A DNA stretch of 64,000 nucleotides from the NCBI RefSeq assembly GCF_000312485.1, contig NZ_HE997645.1:248001-312000 (forward strand). Reading direction: 5' to 3'. This document shows, one piece after another, positions 37,171-46,037 of this stretch. The stretch comes from Yersinia massiliensis CCUG 53443. Its GTDB lineage: Bacteria; Pseudomonadota; Gammaproteobacteria; Enterobacterales; Enterobacteriaceae. The position numbers were made by a program, and so were the translations under genes. The first letter of the stretch is position 1; each line of letters starts with the position of its first letter. The notes beneath the pieces are model-generated. The model saw nothing but the letters and a program-made list of their open reading frames with translations, searched no databases and was not told where the DNA came from.

Positions 37171-39162
37171 ATGTCTTCAAGAACATCGTATGCAGCACGA
37201 ATGGCTACACTCGCCGCCACTTTATCGTTTTGTGTCATTCCTTTGTCATTCGCATATGACCAACTTTATGTATTTGGCGATAGTCTGAGTGATACCGGTA
37301 ATAATGGTAAATTCACCTACGATAGCAGTACCCACCTTCTGTATGACGAAGTGTTAGCACAACATATCGGTACCAACTTGCTCCCATCCAGTCATGGTGG
37401 CTTCAATTATGCGACCAGTGGCGCTGTAGCAAATCCGGCACTGAATGCCACTCACAACACCCAAGATCAAGTGCAAAATTATTTGAATCGGGTAAACGGC
37501 AAGGCGGATAGCAACGGTCTGTATATCCATTGGATCGGTGGTAATGATCTCGCCGCGGCTGCAACACTCAATCCCGCCGCGTCACAGACAGTGGCTTATA
37601 CCAGTGCGGTGGCTGCCGCCATGCAGGTAAATTCATTACTAAACGCGGGTGCTGGCACGGTGATAGTGCCGACGGTACCTAACATCGGTTCTACGCCAAT
37701 GCTAATGGAGCTAGTTATCCAGCAAGGGCTGAGCGCAGTGCAAAATGCTGCAGTGCAAGCGGCCTATACCACACTAAACTCGCTAGCCACACCCGATAAT
37801 ACCAGCCATCAGCAAGCAATCCATCAGGCACTTACCGCTGCCGCCGAGCAGGCAAGCATTGTCCCATCAGTCCAACATGCGATCGCCGCTCAGCTTATCG
37901 ATGCCTACGACAAATTAAGCACGCAGGCAGAAAAGCTTACCGAGTTCTTCAATAGCAGCGAAGACCACCAGTTAGCACAAAATGGGGGCAATATCGTCAG
38001 AGCTGATGTGAACCGATTATTTGCCGAAGTTATCGCCAATCCACGTCAGTTCGGCTTTACCAATACGGTAGGGATGCCCTGCCCGCCAGGCGTATCGTCA
38101 GCAGTTTGTAGCGCCACGCAAGTCGGTTTTAATGACAGTCAGTCGTATCTGTTTGCCGATAATTTTCACCCAAGTCCGCAAGCCCATTTGCTCGTAGCCG
38201 ATTATATGCAGGCGGTGCTTGACGGGCCAACACAAGTTGTCGCGCTGACCCAAGCTACGGCAGCAATTGCCCGAGACACCCGCGCCACACTCGATAGCCG
38301 TTTCCAACAATTGCGTACCGGTAAAAATCCACCGAATGCCTTGGGGATTTTTGGCGGTTATGCTGGGCAGCGTTACGACTATTCGGCCAATTTGACCGCC
38401 GGAAATGGTCATGCCACTACACATAATTTGAGTGTAGGCGTTGACTATCAACTGACTAACCGCTGGCTTATTGGAGCATTGATTTCAGGTTCGAATGACA
38501 ATCAAAAACCTTCCACCCGCTATGATTATAGCGCACGTGGTTTCTTGTTCTCCGCATTTACCGCCTTGGATATACTTGATCACGGCTGGGTAAATGCCGA
38601 TTTGCACTACGCAACCATGAATTACGATGATATCCAACGCAGTATGCAACTCGGGCCACTGACCCGTACTGAAAACGGTGATACCCATGGTAAACAATGG
38701 GGAGCCAGGTTGACCGCAGGTTATGACATCCCGATCACTCCCTATCTGACAACCGGCCCGATAACACAATTTTCTCTGGACTACAGTAATGTGTCTGGCT
38801 ATAGCGAGCAAAGTAACAGTAGCACTGCGATGCATTTCAACGATCAAACCTATCATTCACAGATTGGTGCAATCGGCTGGCGATTGAGTGGACAATTCAG
38901 CCATTTCTCTCCTTACGCCGAAGTGCTCTATCAGCACCAGTTTGGTGATGATGTCTACCGAGCAGGTGGCGGGTTGAAATCGACTCAAACCCAATTTGTG
39001 CGTAACACCGCCAAACAAGATAACAACTGGCTGGATATGACTCTCGGAGCCAGCCTACCATTGACCGACCAATTAACCGCATTTGCCTCTATATCTCAAA
39101 CCGGCAATCTGAGTAGTGGTGAACAATTTCGCTATAACATCGGTTTCAGCGCCCTCTTCTAG
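37171..39162 (+). CDS. GDSL autotransporter esterase/lipase (EstA/ApeE-like)
   Basis: A 663-residue surface esterase. The signal peptide ends near SFA-YDQ (residue 28/29). The GDSL passenger has block I FGDSLSDTGN with Ser38, block III IGGNDL near 127 and block V DNFHPS with D330 and H333. From about residue 390 a C-terminal autotransporter beta-barrel follows and ends with the typical aromatic YNIGFSALF. Length matches EstA/ApeE (about 650). It should hydrolyse short-chain or lipid esters at the cell surface. A 10-bp hairpin follows the stop. Confidence 0.92.
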   Translation: MSSRTSYAARMATLAATLSFCVIPLSFAYDQLYVFGDSLSDTGNNGKFTYDSSTHLLYDEVLAQHIGTNLLPSSHGGFNYATSGAVANPALNATHNTQDQVQNYLNRVNGKADSNGLYIHWIGGNDLAAAATLNPAASQTVAYTSAVAAAMQVNSLLNAGAGTVIVPTVPNIGSTPMLMELVIQQGLSAVQNAAVQAAYTTLNSLATPDNTSHQQAIHQALTAAAEQASIVPSVQHAIAAQLIDAYDKLSTQAEKLTEFFNSSEDHQLAQNGGNIVRADVNRLFAEVIANPRQFGFTNTVGMPCPPGVSSAVCSATQVGFNDSQSYLFADNFHPSPQAHLLVADYMQAVLDGPTQVVALTQATAAIARDTRATLDSRFQQLRTGKNPPNALGIFGGYAGQRYDYSANLTAGNGHATTHNLSVGVDYQLTNRWLIGALISGSNDNQKPSTRYDYSARGFLFSAFTALDILDHGWVNADLHYATMNYDDIQRSMQLGPLTRTENGDTHGKQWGARLTAGYDIPITPYLTTGPITQFSLDYSNVSGYSEQSNSSTAMHFNDQTYHSQIGAIGWRLSGQFSHFSPYAEVLYQHQFGDDVYRAGGGLKSTQTQFVRNTAKQDNNWLDMTLGASLPLTDQLTAFASISQTGNLSSGEQFRYNIGFSALF

Positions 39163-39172
39163 TACCAGAACT

Positions 39173-39204
39173 GTCAATCTAATCAGGCAACTGGTTAGAT
39201 TGAC
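39173..39204 (+). terminator. Hairpin after the autotransporter gene
   Basis: A 10-bp perfect stem (GTCAATCTAA / TTAGATTGAC) whose 12-base loop can itself pair (CAG/CTG). It starts 10 bases after the stop. The downstream tail is only moderately U-rich. Confidence 0.6.
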
Positions 39205-39663
39205 TTAAACGAATAATAAAACAATACCAGTAGGCTAAAGTATATTTTTGCTGAAAAACGTGCTCCCCTAGTTTTCCTTATCGCATATCGTAGGACATTT
39301 CTATTTAACCTGTAATCCATCGCCATTTATTATAAATAAAAACACCTAAAAACCCTAAAGCCGACTTTAATTAAAAGCATGGAATATATTTCATAATATT
39401 TATATTTGTAATTATTTATTGAATTAAAAAATCGTAAAAAAATGACTAATAACACTGATGCTAGGCCGGAATCTCTGCATTAGAGCTGCATTTACCCTGA
39501 TGATTCGCTACTTATCTCGGTTAGCACCATGAAAAGGCCAATGATTGTATTTATAAAAAGGATGCGTTAATAATCGGTTAACCATTTGTAAATCCCTCAG
39601 CAATTATAAATGGTCGATATCTTTGTACTATAAAATCCAAATTAAAATTATAAGGAATATACA
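39205..39663. other. Intergenic region before the TerB-like gene
   Basis: 459 AT-rich bases with no supported ORF or repeat. A promoter for the TerB-like gene must lie here; I could not single one out. Confidence 0.5.
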
Positions 39664-40152
39664 TTGAAAAAGCTTGATCGTAATGCAGCTTTAGCAAGTT
39701 GGTTTTTCTACCAAACCTATGGTGTTGATAAAAAAGTCAGCACCCCGCAAAAATTACACTATCTAAGCCTTCTGCTTGCTTGCGCTAAAGCAGATGGTGA
39801 CGTCTCTCAAAAAGAAATGGATTATTTCATCGGCGCAGCATTTGCTCGCGGCTGTACCGAAGAAATGGTCGAAGCATTAATAGAAAGTGAAACTACTATC
39901 GACCTCTCTACAGAAGTCGTTAACTTTATTGAAGTCAATCCGAATGCAAAAAAATCGGATGTTCTTTCATTACTTTACAGTGCGATGCAAGTCTGCGCCG
40001 CAGATGGAACATATAGCACTGAGGAAGTTAACGCCATCAGAAAAATCAGTTCTCTACTCGGTATTTCTAAAGAAGAGTTACAAAAAGTTGAAGATTTCTT
40101 TGCCAAAGAGCTGTCTCTAAAACAAGAAGCACGAGTACTGTTCGTCGGTTGA
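39664..40152 (+). CDS. TerB-like (tellurite-resistance TerB family) helical protein
   Basis: A 162-residue helical protein beginning at TTG 39664, with ribosome site AAGGA eight bases before. The TerB-type signature is visible: two repeats with acidic patches (LLACAKADGDVSQKEMDYF and VCAADGTYSTEEVNAIRK). In the family these acidic residues bind metal ions, often calcium. No other ter genes are present, so tellurite resistance is unlikely; it may be a sensor or scaffold. It is separated from the next gene by terminator-like hairpins. Confidence 0.75.
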   Translation: MKKLDRNAALASWFFYQTYGVDKKVSTPQKLHYLSLLLACAKADGDVSQKEMDYFIGAAFARGCTEEMVEALIESETTIDLSTEVVNFIEVNPNAKKSDVLSLLYSAMQVCAADGTYSTEEVNAIRKISSLLGISKEELQKVEDFFAKELSLKQEARVLFVG

Positions 40153-40186
40153 TAAGCTGTAAATCATCTAGATCTAGAAAATAATA

Positions 40187-40254
40187 CTGTGCCAATCATA
40201 TATCCTACGGTTGGCACAGACTAATGTGCGAAAAATCATATTTTTCGTTTTTTT
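40187..40254 (+). terminator. Two tandem hairpins with a T-run (terminator)
   Basis: First stem CTGTGCCAA / TTGGCACAG (40187-40195, 40211-40219); second CGAAAAAT / ATTTTTCG (40229-40247) followed directly by seven T residues. The second is a classical Rho-independent terminator shape and ends the TerB-like transcript. Confidence 0.75.
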
Positions 40255-40279
40255 AATGAATGACTAATAAAAAATCGCC

Positions 40280-41689
40280 ATGAAAAAAAAACTAAGAATT
40301 GCCGTAATTGGTTCAAGCTTTAGTGGTTCAATCTTCACCAGACAACTTGAACGTTATTTGAAAAATCCCGAGGTTATTATTTTCGAGAAAAACGTTAATT
40401 CCGATGTTTCTCCACATTGGGCTCAACCATCAAAAGGGGCTGCCATATTTATTAATCCAAATGGTATGTCCACCATCAAGCACTATGATAATGAGCTTTA
40501 TCACCAACTACGGAAGATAACCACCCCACGCGTTTCGATGGAAATTGATTCTATAAGCATGAGCCATAATAGTCTTTGTAAAATTAAAGATATTATAGAA
40601 AGCGGCTTGGCTGATGACTATGGTGCAACAATCAGGTGGGATAATATTAATCATTTATTACGTAATCTCTTAGATAAATCTAGAATTGTCTATGGCATGC
40701 AATTATCTTCTTACAAATACGATTCTTCCACACATAAAATATCACTGTTATTTCATGAAGACAGTATCTACGCCAATGAAGACTTTGGTGAGTTTGACCT
40801 ATTAGTTGCCGCAGATGGCCGTTACTCTGCCGTAAGAAACACAGAGGAAAAGATTAATTCAGGAGATTCTGATACTACAACCTATTATAGTATTTCAAAC
40901 TTCAGATTATTAGTACCAAATACATCCGAACCTATCGTTGACGATTTAAAGCTAATCTATAATATCCCAGACAAAATAGGGCACCCCCATTACCAAGATT
41001 TGCCCCCATTTAATTCATTATGTCGTGTTGGCTTATCTCATTGTCAAGCTAATGAGCAAAATCCAGCAGGTTCAACTTATCTGTTCGGAAATTTTTCTCT
41101 TGGTAATAACACTGAAATATCGCCAATAATGAAAAGTTCTGATTTTTTAAAAGCACTCTTTATGCCAGCAGGTGGGGCAGCAAATTTGAGTAAACAAGGT
41201 AAATGGCTCATGAGTGTATTGGAAAATGAAAATGCGAATATACACTGGTCAAGATTTCAATCAATCCCAATTAAGTTTACCCCAACAATACATACGAGTA
41301 CGGAAGCTTTGCCTATTCTTTATCTTGGCGATGCCGCCCATGCCTTTCCACCATCATTAGGACAAGGTGCGACAACTGCGATTGAAGATGCTTACTATTC
41401 ATCTGAAGTATTTATTGATGCCATTATTGAAAATCAATATTTCGAAAATAAAGATAGTTACCCCTATATCATTACATTGCTGCAAAAAATCAATGCTCAG
41501 AGAAAACCAAGAATTGAGCTAATAAAAAATGCCAGTATTTCTGCGGGTAAACATTTAACATCAGAAAACATGAATGAAGAACTTCAACAAGAGGCTGAAT
41601 TATGGGCCAATAACTGTCAGTGGCGAAGTATTATCCGCACTATATGGAAAGGGTATTCTCGACCAAAAGACGAACTGTGTTGGCGATAG
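40280..41689 (+). CDS. FAD-dependent monooxygenase (PHBH-like)
   Basis: A 469-residue flavoprotein of the aromatic-hydroxylase group. The N-terminal FAD-binding strand-turn reads IAVIGSSFSG (a variant GxGxxG), the DG motif is VAADGRYSAVR (about residue 180) and the GD motif is YLGDAAHAFPPSLGQG (about residue 352). Such enzymes hydroxylate or epoxidise phenolic and other natural-product intermediates with NAD(P)H. It lies upstream of a type III PKS cluster, so it may tailor its product, but it has its own promoter region and could act independently. Confidence 0.85.
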   Translation: MKKKLRIAVIGSSFSGSIFTRQLERYLKNPEVIIFEKNVNSDVSPHWAQPSKGAAIFINPNGMSTIKHYDNELYHQLRKITTPRVSMEIDSISMSHNSLCKIKDIIESGLADDYGATIRWDNINHLLRNLLDKSRIVYGMQLSSYKYDSSTHKISLLFHEDSIYANEDFGEFDLLVAADGRYSAVRNTEEKINSGDSDTTTYYSISNFRLLVPNTSEPIVDDLKLIYNIPDKIGHPHYQDLPPFNSLCRVGLSHCQANEQNPAGSTYLFGNFSLGNNTEISPIMKSSDFLKALFMPAGGAANLSKQGKWLMSVLENENANIHWSRFQSIPIKFTPTIHTSTEALPILYLGDAAHAFPPSLGQGATTAIEDAYYSSEVFIDAIIENQYFENKDSYPYIITLLQKINAQRKPRIELIKNASISAGKHLTSENMNEELQQEAELWANNCQWRSIIRTIWKGYSRPKDELCWR

Positions 41690-41819
41690 CACATAGATAC
41701 CGTACTTCCACATAGTTATTAAATTTTCACATTACTATTTAGTAGACATATCAGGACTAAGCGCATAAACATTCATTTTCAATCACACACTCACATTTTT
41801 TACTCAAAACGGAAATTAT

Positions 41820-43739
41820 ATGAACCTATTTAAAAAAGCACTTCTTTATCATTTAGACAATTTCATGGCCAAAGGTACGGGAGCCTTTTTAATTGCCATC
41901 TTAATATTAACATTTATAATATCAGCTATTTCTGCGCTTTTTTTAATCAATGTTGAACCCAGTGGCGAAAACCAAAATTTCCTAAGTGTTTTAAGCAGCA
42001 ACATGCAAAATGCTTTGCGAATAACACTAAAAGGGGGAACGACGTCTTCTATTATCGGCGGTATTATAATTGGGATTGGTGGGTTATTTATGGCTGCTAT
42101 GCTTGGCAGCGTATTAAACTATTCCCTTTTCCAAAAAATCCACGATCTTCGCCGTGGCCGCTCAATGATTTTTGCCCAAAAGCATGTCGTAATATTGGGT
42201 TGGTCTATGCAGGCTCATTATATTATTGGTGAAATCATCCTCGCTAATCAAAGTAATGGTGGCGTTAAAATAGTTATCATGGGTGAAGAAGACAAGCTTA
42301 CGATGGAAGAAACTATTCGTGAAAAATTAACTTCTTTATTTGAATTTAAACACTATTATGGCTCAAAAATTGTGTGCCGCAGCGGTAATACTTGCGAACG
42401 AGAAGACATTGATATTCTTAGCCTTGATACGGCCCGGGCAATTATTGTATTAGGCCCAGACAATCGCCAACATGACATTAAAGTAGTTAAAACATTACTC
42501 GCTATTACTAATGCGCTTAACCCACCGTCAACCATATGCACTATAACCGCAGCAGTGAAAAGTGAAGATTACTACCAAGCTGCACTGGTCGCGTCCAATG
42601 GCCGAGCAGCTTTAGTCGTCAGCGATCCATTAATAGCAAAAATCAGTGCTCAAAGCTGCCATCAACCAGGGCTAGCCATGATATATGGAGAGCTACTTTC
42701 ATTCAACGGTGATGAGATTTACTTCAGTAATTCAGCTAGTCTGGTCGGCAGAAAATTTAGCGATGTTATGTTGCAATATTCTGAATCCACCGTCATTGGT
42801 ATTAGAACAAAAAATGGGATAAATAAATTAGTGCCGAATATAGATCACGTATTTGAGGTTGGTGAATCAGTCATATTGATTTCTGAAGATGATAGCCTTA
42901 TTGGTGAAATATCGACTACAAATGAAAAGTTTCATGACCAAATTAATTATATGGCAATATTAAACAAGCCGAAATTTACCGCAGCTAACAATCGCAATGT
43001 CAATACGTTAATATTAGGCTGGAATTCCCGCGCAGAACTTCTGATACGTGAAATGGATAGCTATATTGGCGCAGGGTCGCATACCACAGTCATTTATCAA
43101 CCCAGTGACGCAAGAGATAAAATATGTGATGCCATGAATAGTATCGTGTTAGAAAATCAAGAAATAGAGTTTATACAAAGAGATATTACGAAGTACAAAA
43201 ATATCATAGACGCTAATATTGAAAACTATTCAAGCGTTCTTGTATTATCTCCCGATAACGTAGATGTGAACGATGTTGACTCTACAACTCTAATGATACT
43301 GATGTATTTGCGCGGTATAGTAAAAAGAACAAATAAGCATTGTTCAATAATTAGTGAAATACAAGACCCCAATAACCGAGAGTTAGCCCATTCAGCTTAT
43401 CCTGATGATTTTATTATCAGTTCAAAAATAGTCAGTGTCATACTAGCCCAATACTCAGAGAATATAAATTTGAAATCTATTTATGATGATATATTTGATT
43501 CTGATGGCGCTGAAATTTACCTAAAAGGTGTGACTAACTATTTAAATATTAGCAGTCCAGTTAATTTCTATACCGTAATAGCAGCAGCCTCTACTCAAGA
43601 CCATATTGCTATCGGTTATAGAAAAATGAAATACAAACACGACAAAGAACATAATTATGGCATTGTCATTAATCCGACGAAAAGTGATGAAATCACTTTC
43701 CAAGAGGAAGATAAGCTTATTGTTCTCGCCGAAAATTAA
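41820..43739 (+). CDS. CASTOR/POLLUX-type ion channel with RCK domains
   Basis: A 639-residue membrane protein. Two membrane helices flank a short pore-like region (about residues 20-43 and 80-105), followed by two TrkA-N/RCK Rossmann domains: HVVILGWSMQAHYIIGE near 125 and LILGWNSRAELL near 400. This layout and the GW motifs match the bacterial relatives of plant CASTOR/POLLUX, cation channels of symbiotic calcium signalling. RCK gating rings usually respond to calcium or nucleotides. It sits between the FAD monooxygenase and the PKS operon, two genes before an EF-hand protein. Ion selectivity cannot be told from sequence. Confidence 0.82.
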   Translation: MNLFKKALLYHLDNFMAKGTGAFLIAILILTFIISAISALFLINVEPSGENQNFLSVLSSNMQNALRITLKGGTTSSIIGGIIIGIGGLFMAAMLGSVLNYSLFQKIHDLRRGRSMIFAQKHVVILGWSMQAHYIIGEIILANQSNGGVKIVIMGEEDKLTMEETIREKLTSLFEFKHYYGSKIVCRSGNTCEREDIDILSLDTARAIIVLGPDNRQHDIKVVKTLLAITNALNPPSTICTITAAVKSEDYYQAALVASNGRAALVVSDPLIAKISAQSCHQPGLAMIYGELLSFNGDEIYFSNSASLVGRKFSDVMLQYSESTVIGIRTKNGINKLVPNIDHVFEVGESVILISEDDSLIGEISTTNEKFHDQINYMAILNKPKFTAANNRNVNTLILGWNSRAELLIREMDSYIGAGSHTTVIYQPSDARDKICDAMNSIVLENQEIEFIQRDITKYKNIIDANIENYSSVLVLSPDNVDVNDVDSTTLMILMYLRGIVKRTNKHCSIISEIQDPNNRELAHSAYPDDFIISSKIVSVILAQYSENINLKSIYDDIFDSDGAEIYLKGVTNYLNISSPVNFYTVIAAASTQDHIAIGYRKMKYKHDKEHNYGIVINPTKSDEITFQEEDKLIVLAEN

Positions 43740-43765
43740 TCTCTTTGGCTATTATGCCATGTTTT

Positions 43766-43785
43766 CCTCGCCTAATTGGGCGAGG
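43766..43785. terminator. Hairpin after the channel gene
   Basis: A 7-bp G/C-rich stem (CCTCGCC / GGCGAGG) with a 6-base loop, 27 bases after the stop. No U-tract follows on the plus strand, so its strength is uncertain. It separates the channel from the downstream operon. Confidence 0.45.
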
Positions 43786-44002
43786 ATTACCCCCTAATCA
43801 AAAAATGAATAATCTTACATACATTAGCCTTATAGCTTACATACCCACTTTCAAACCTTATCTATCATATAAAGATAAGTGATTGCTTGGTGGTTTTATA
43901 TTTTGTGTGAAATCCCATATGGCAACTAACTCACGTAACTATTAATTTCATTGCATCGGATGCTAGCTAAATTATTTTATATTTGTTGATAATTTAGGCT
44001 GA

Positions 44003-45235
44003 GTGTTAAATATGGATAGAAACATAAAGATGAAACCAGCAATTGTCACGTCAACGCCGCAACAAGATATGATAGTAAAAGCTCGTGAACTGACACAATA
44101 CCTGCGTAGCCATGCTCGTAGCGTCGAAGAGTCCAGACGAATATCAGAAGAAACAATGCAGCAGTTCCATAATGCTGGATTTTTCAAGCTATTGCAGCCA
44201 ATACGTTATAGCGGGTATGAATATAATCTTACAACGTTTATTGAGGTCATGGCTGAGTTGGGCCGAGGATGTGTATCCTCGGCCTGGTGTTGTTCCATTT
44301 GCTCTATACATCAGTGGCTAGTGAGCATTTTCCCCGCTCAAGCGCAGCAAGATGTTTGGGGATCCCATCCTGAAGCTATCGTGTGCGGTTCCTATGCTCC
44401 GGCAACTATTGCTTCCCCTGTTGAGGGAGGCTATATCGTCCAAGGTCGTTGGAAGTTTGCATCTAACGTCGATAATGCTCAATGGGCCTTACTGGGTGTG
44501 AAGTTTAATACTGGAAGTCAAAACGATACAGGAATGGGTGGATTTGTACTTATATCTAAAAATGAATGGGTTATTGAGGATGACTGGTTTGTTTTTGGGC
44601 AACAAGGTACGGGTTCTAAAACAATAGTCATAGATAAAACGGTATTTGTTCCATCGCACAGGTGTCTTACATTTATAGATGCTTCTTCTGGTTCGCCTCC
44701 AGGCAGTTCCGTTAATCATAATAGCATATACAGAATACCTTTTTTATCTGTAGTCCCTTTAGGTTTAGTCTCACCATTACTAGGTGCTGCTCAAGGAATA
44801 CTAGATATTTTTATTCAACAATGTGGCTCAAGAATAACTCGCGGGGCAGTCGCGGGTGATGGAAACAAAATAAGTCAGTTCTTTCCAATTCAATCTCATT
44901 TGGCAGAAGCATCTGCATTAATAGATGCTGCCAAACTTTTACTCATGAGAGATATATCAGACTGCGAAAAAAAAGTAGCTAATAAAGAGATGATTAACAT
45001 AGATAGTCGTATTCGTAATCGAAGAGACCATGCATTCTCTGCGCAATTGTTGCATAAAGCTATTACGATCTTATTTACACACACCGGTGGTACTGGTCTA
45101 TCACTAGACCAACCAATGCAACGAATCTGGCGAGACTCTAATGCGATTATGCAACATATCGCTTTGAATTGGGATGCAACATCATCAATGGTAGGACAGC
45201 ATCTCATCGGCATAGAGCCTAATGGACAATATTAA
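44003..45235 (+). CDS. Flavin-dependent monooxygenase of the acyl-CoA dehydrogenase fold
   Basis: A 410-residue protein with the acyl-CoA dehydrogenase-like fold of two-component aromatic hydroxylases (HsaA, HpaH-C2, pigment-hydroxylase type): an N-terminal helical part, the mid beta-domain (GRWKFASNVDNAQW near 150, the usual W-x-F-x-SG position) and a C-terminal four-helix part with HTGGTGLSLDQPMQRIWRD. These enzymes use reduced flavin from a separate reductase, which I do not see here. Likely role: ring hydroxylation of the phenolic polyketide made next door (inference). Start may be GTG 44003 or ATG 44012. Confidence 0.82.
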   Translation: MLNMDRNIKMKPAIVTSTPQQDMIVKARELTQYLRSHARSVEESRRISEETMQQFHNAGFFKLLQPIRYSGYEYNLTTFIEVMAELGRGCVSSAWCCSICSIHQWLVSIFPAQAQQDVWGSHPEAIVCGSYAPATIASPVEGGYIVQGRWKFASNVDNAQWALLGVKFNTGSQNDTGMGGFVLISKNEWVIEDDWFVFGQQGTGSKTIVIDKTVFVPSHRCLTFIDASSGSPPGSSVNHNSIYRIPFLSVVPLGLVSPLLGAAQGILDIFIQQCGSRITRGAVAGDGNKISQFFPIQSHLAEASALIDAAKLLLMRDISDCEKKVANKEMINIDSRIRNRRDHAFSAQLLHKAITILFTHTGGTGLSLDQPMQRIWRDSNAIMQHIALNWDATSSMVGQHLIGIEPNGQY

Positions 45236-45359
45236 TATTTTTATTCTCTCAGTAATATTCAAGCTAAGGAATAAAAAGTAACTTTATAGAGCGTTTATAA
45301 AGAATAAAAATCAGAATATTGATTATCGTAAAACATTTTACATTAAGGATTTAATTTTC

Positions 45360-45923
45360 ATGCTAACACAATTTCAGATAAAGAAGCTTACTAAAATATT
45401 CAATTGCTATGATTTTGATAATAGTGGTTTCTTAGAGAAATATGACTTTACTCGCCGTTCAGAACGACGTTATGAAATCGCTGGTTGGGACCCAAATTCA
45501 GCTCAAGCTAAAGAACTAGAATCGCTTAATATGCAACATTGGGAGGCTTTCAGTCATTATGCCGACAGCAATAGTGATGGTAAAATCACCCTAAAAGAGT
45601 GGCTTGCGGTATTTGATAGCCAGATTTCAGGAAAACCTGTCGCCTTCGATAGTTTTCCTCTCCACTTGCAACACTTCTTTGAGGCAATACTAAAGTCTCT
45701 AGATGCTGATGGCAGCGGTGACTATTCTTATTTTGAATATGCACAACTTCTGAAAAATTTTGGTACGTATGATGATGCTACCGTCAAATCTCTGTTTGAT
45801 AAAATGGATATCAATGGAGACGGTGAGTTTTCCTTAGATGAAATGAAACATGCATTTGCAGAGTTTTATATGAGTGACGATCTGAACGCGCCAGGAAACT
45901 TGGTCTTTGGCCCATTAGAATAA
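45360..45923 (+). CDS. Four-EF-hand calcium-binding protein (calerythrin-like)
   Basis: A 187-residue soluble protein with four EF-hands. Loops 2-4 are canonical 12-residue calcium loops: DSNSDGKITLKE (about 76-87), DADGSGDYSYFE and DINGDGEFSLDE. Loop 1, DFDNSGFLEKYD, ends in Asp rather than Glu and may bind weakly. The layout matches bacterial calerythrin and sarcoplasmic calcium-binding proteins, which are known mostly from actinomycetes. It lies inside the candidate polyketide operon and near a CASTOR/POLLUX channel, suggesting calcium buffering or sensing tied to product formation (inference). Confidence 0.9.
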   Translation: MLTQFQIKKLTKIFNCYDFDNSGFLEKYDFTRRSERRYEIAGWDPNSAQAKELESLNMQHWEAFSHYADSNSDGKITLKEWLAVFDSQISGKPVAFDSFPLHLQHFFEAILKSLDADGSGDYSYFEYAQLLKNFGTYDDATVKSLFDKMDINGDGEFSLDEMKHAFAEFYMSDDLNAPGNLVFGPLE

Positions 45924-45934
45924 TGGTGTTAGTC

Positions 45935-45954
45935 GTCTAGACATAGGTTTATCT
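45935..45954. promoter_or_regulatory. Lux-box-like site upstream of the type III PKS
   Basis: GTCTAGACATAGGTTTATCT agrees at 15 of 20 positions with the palindrome upstream of luxR (21710-21729). It lies 84 bases before the PKS start and 11 bases after the EF-hand stop. Self-symmetry is weak. A real site would put the PKS under AHL control. Confidence 0.3.
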
Positions 45955-46037
45955 TTTCCCGCTCACGACTCATGGGCGGGTATTTATAAAACACATCAAG
46001 CTCATCTCTAATTTAAGCATTAAATAAGGCGTCTTAA

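Noticed and set aside
39664-40152. Tellurite-resistance function for the TerB-like gene
   Set aside because: No other ter genes are present; the domain alone does not imply tellurite resistance.
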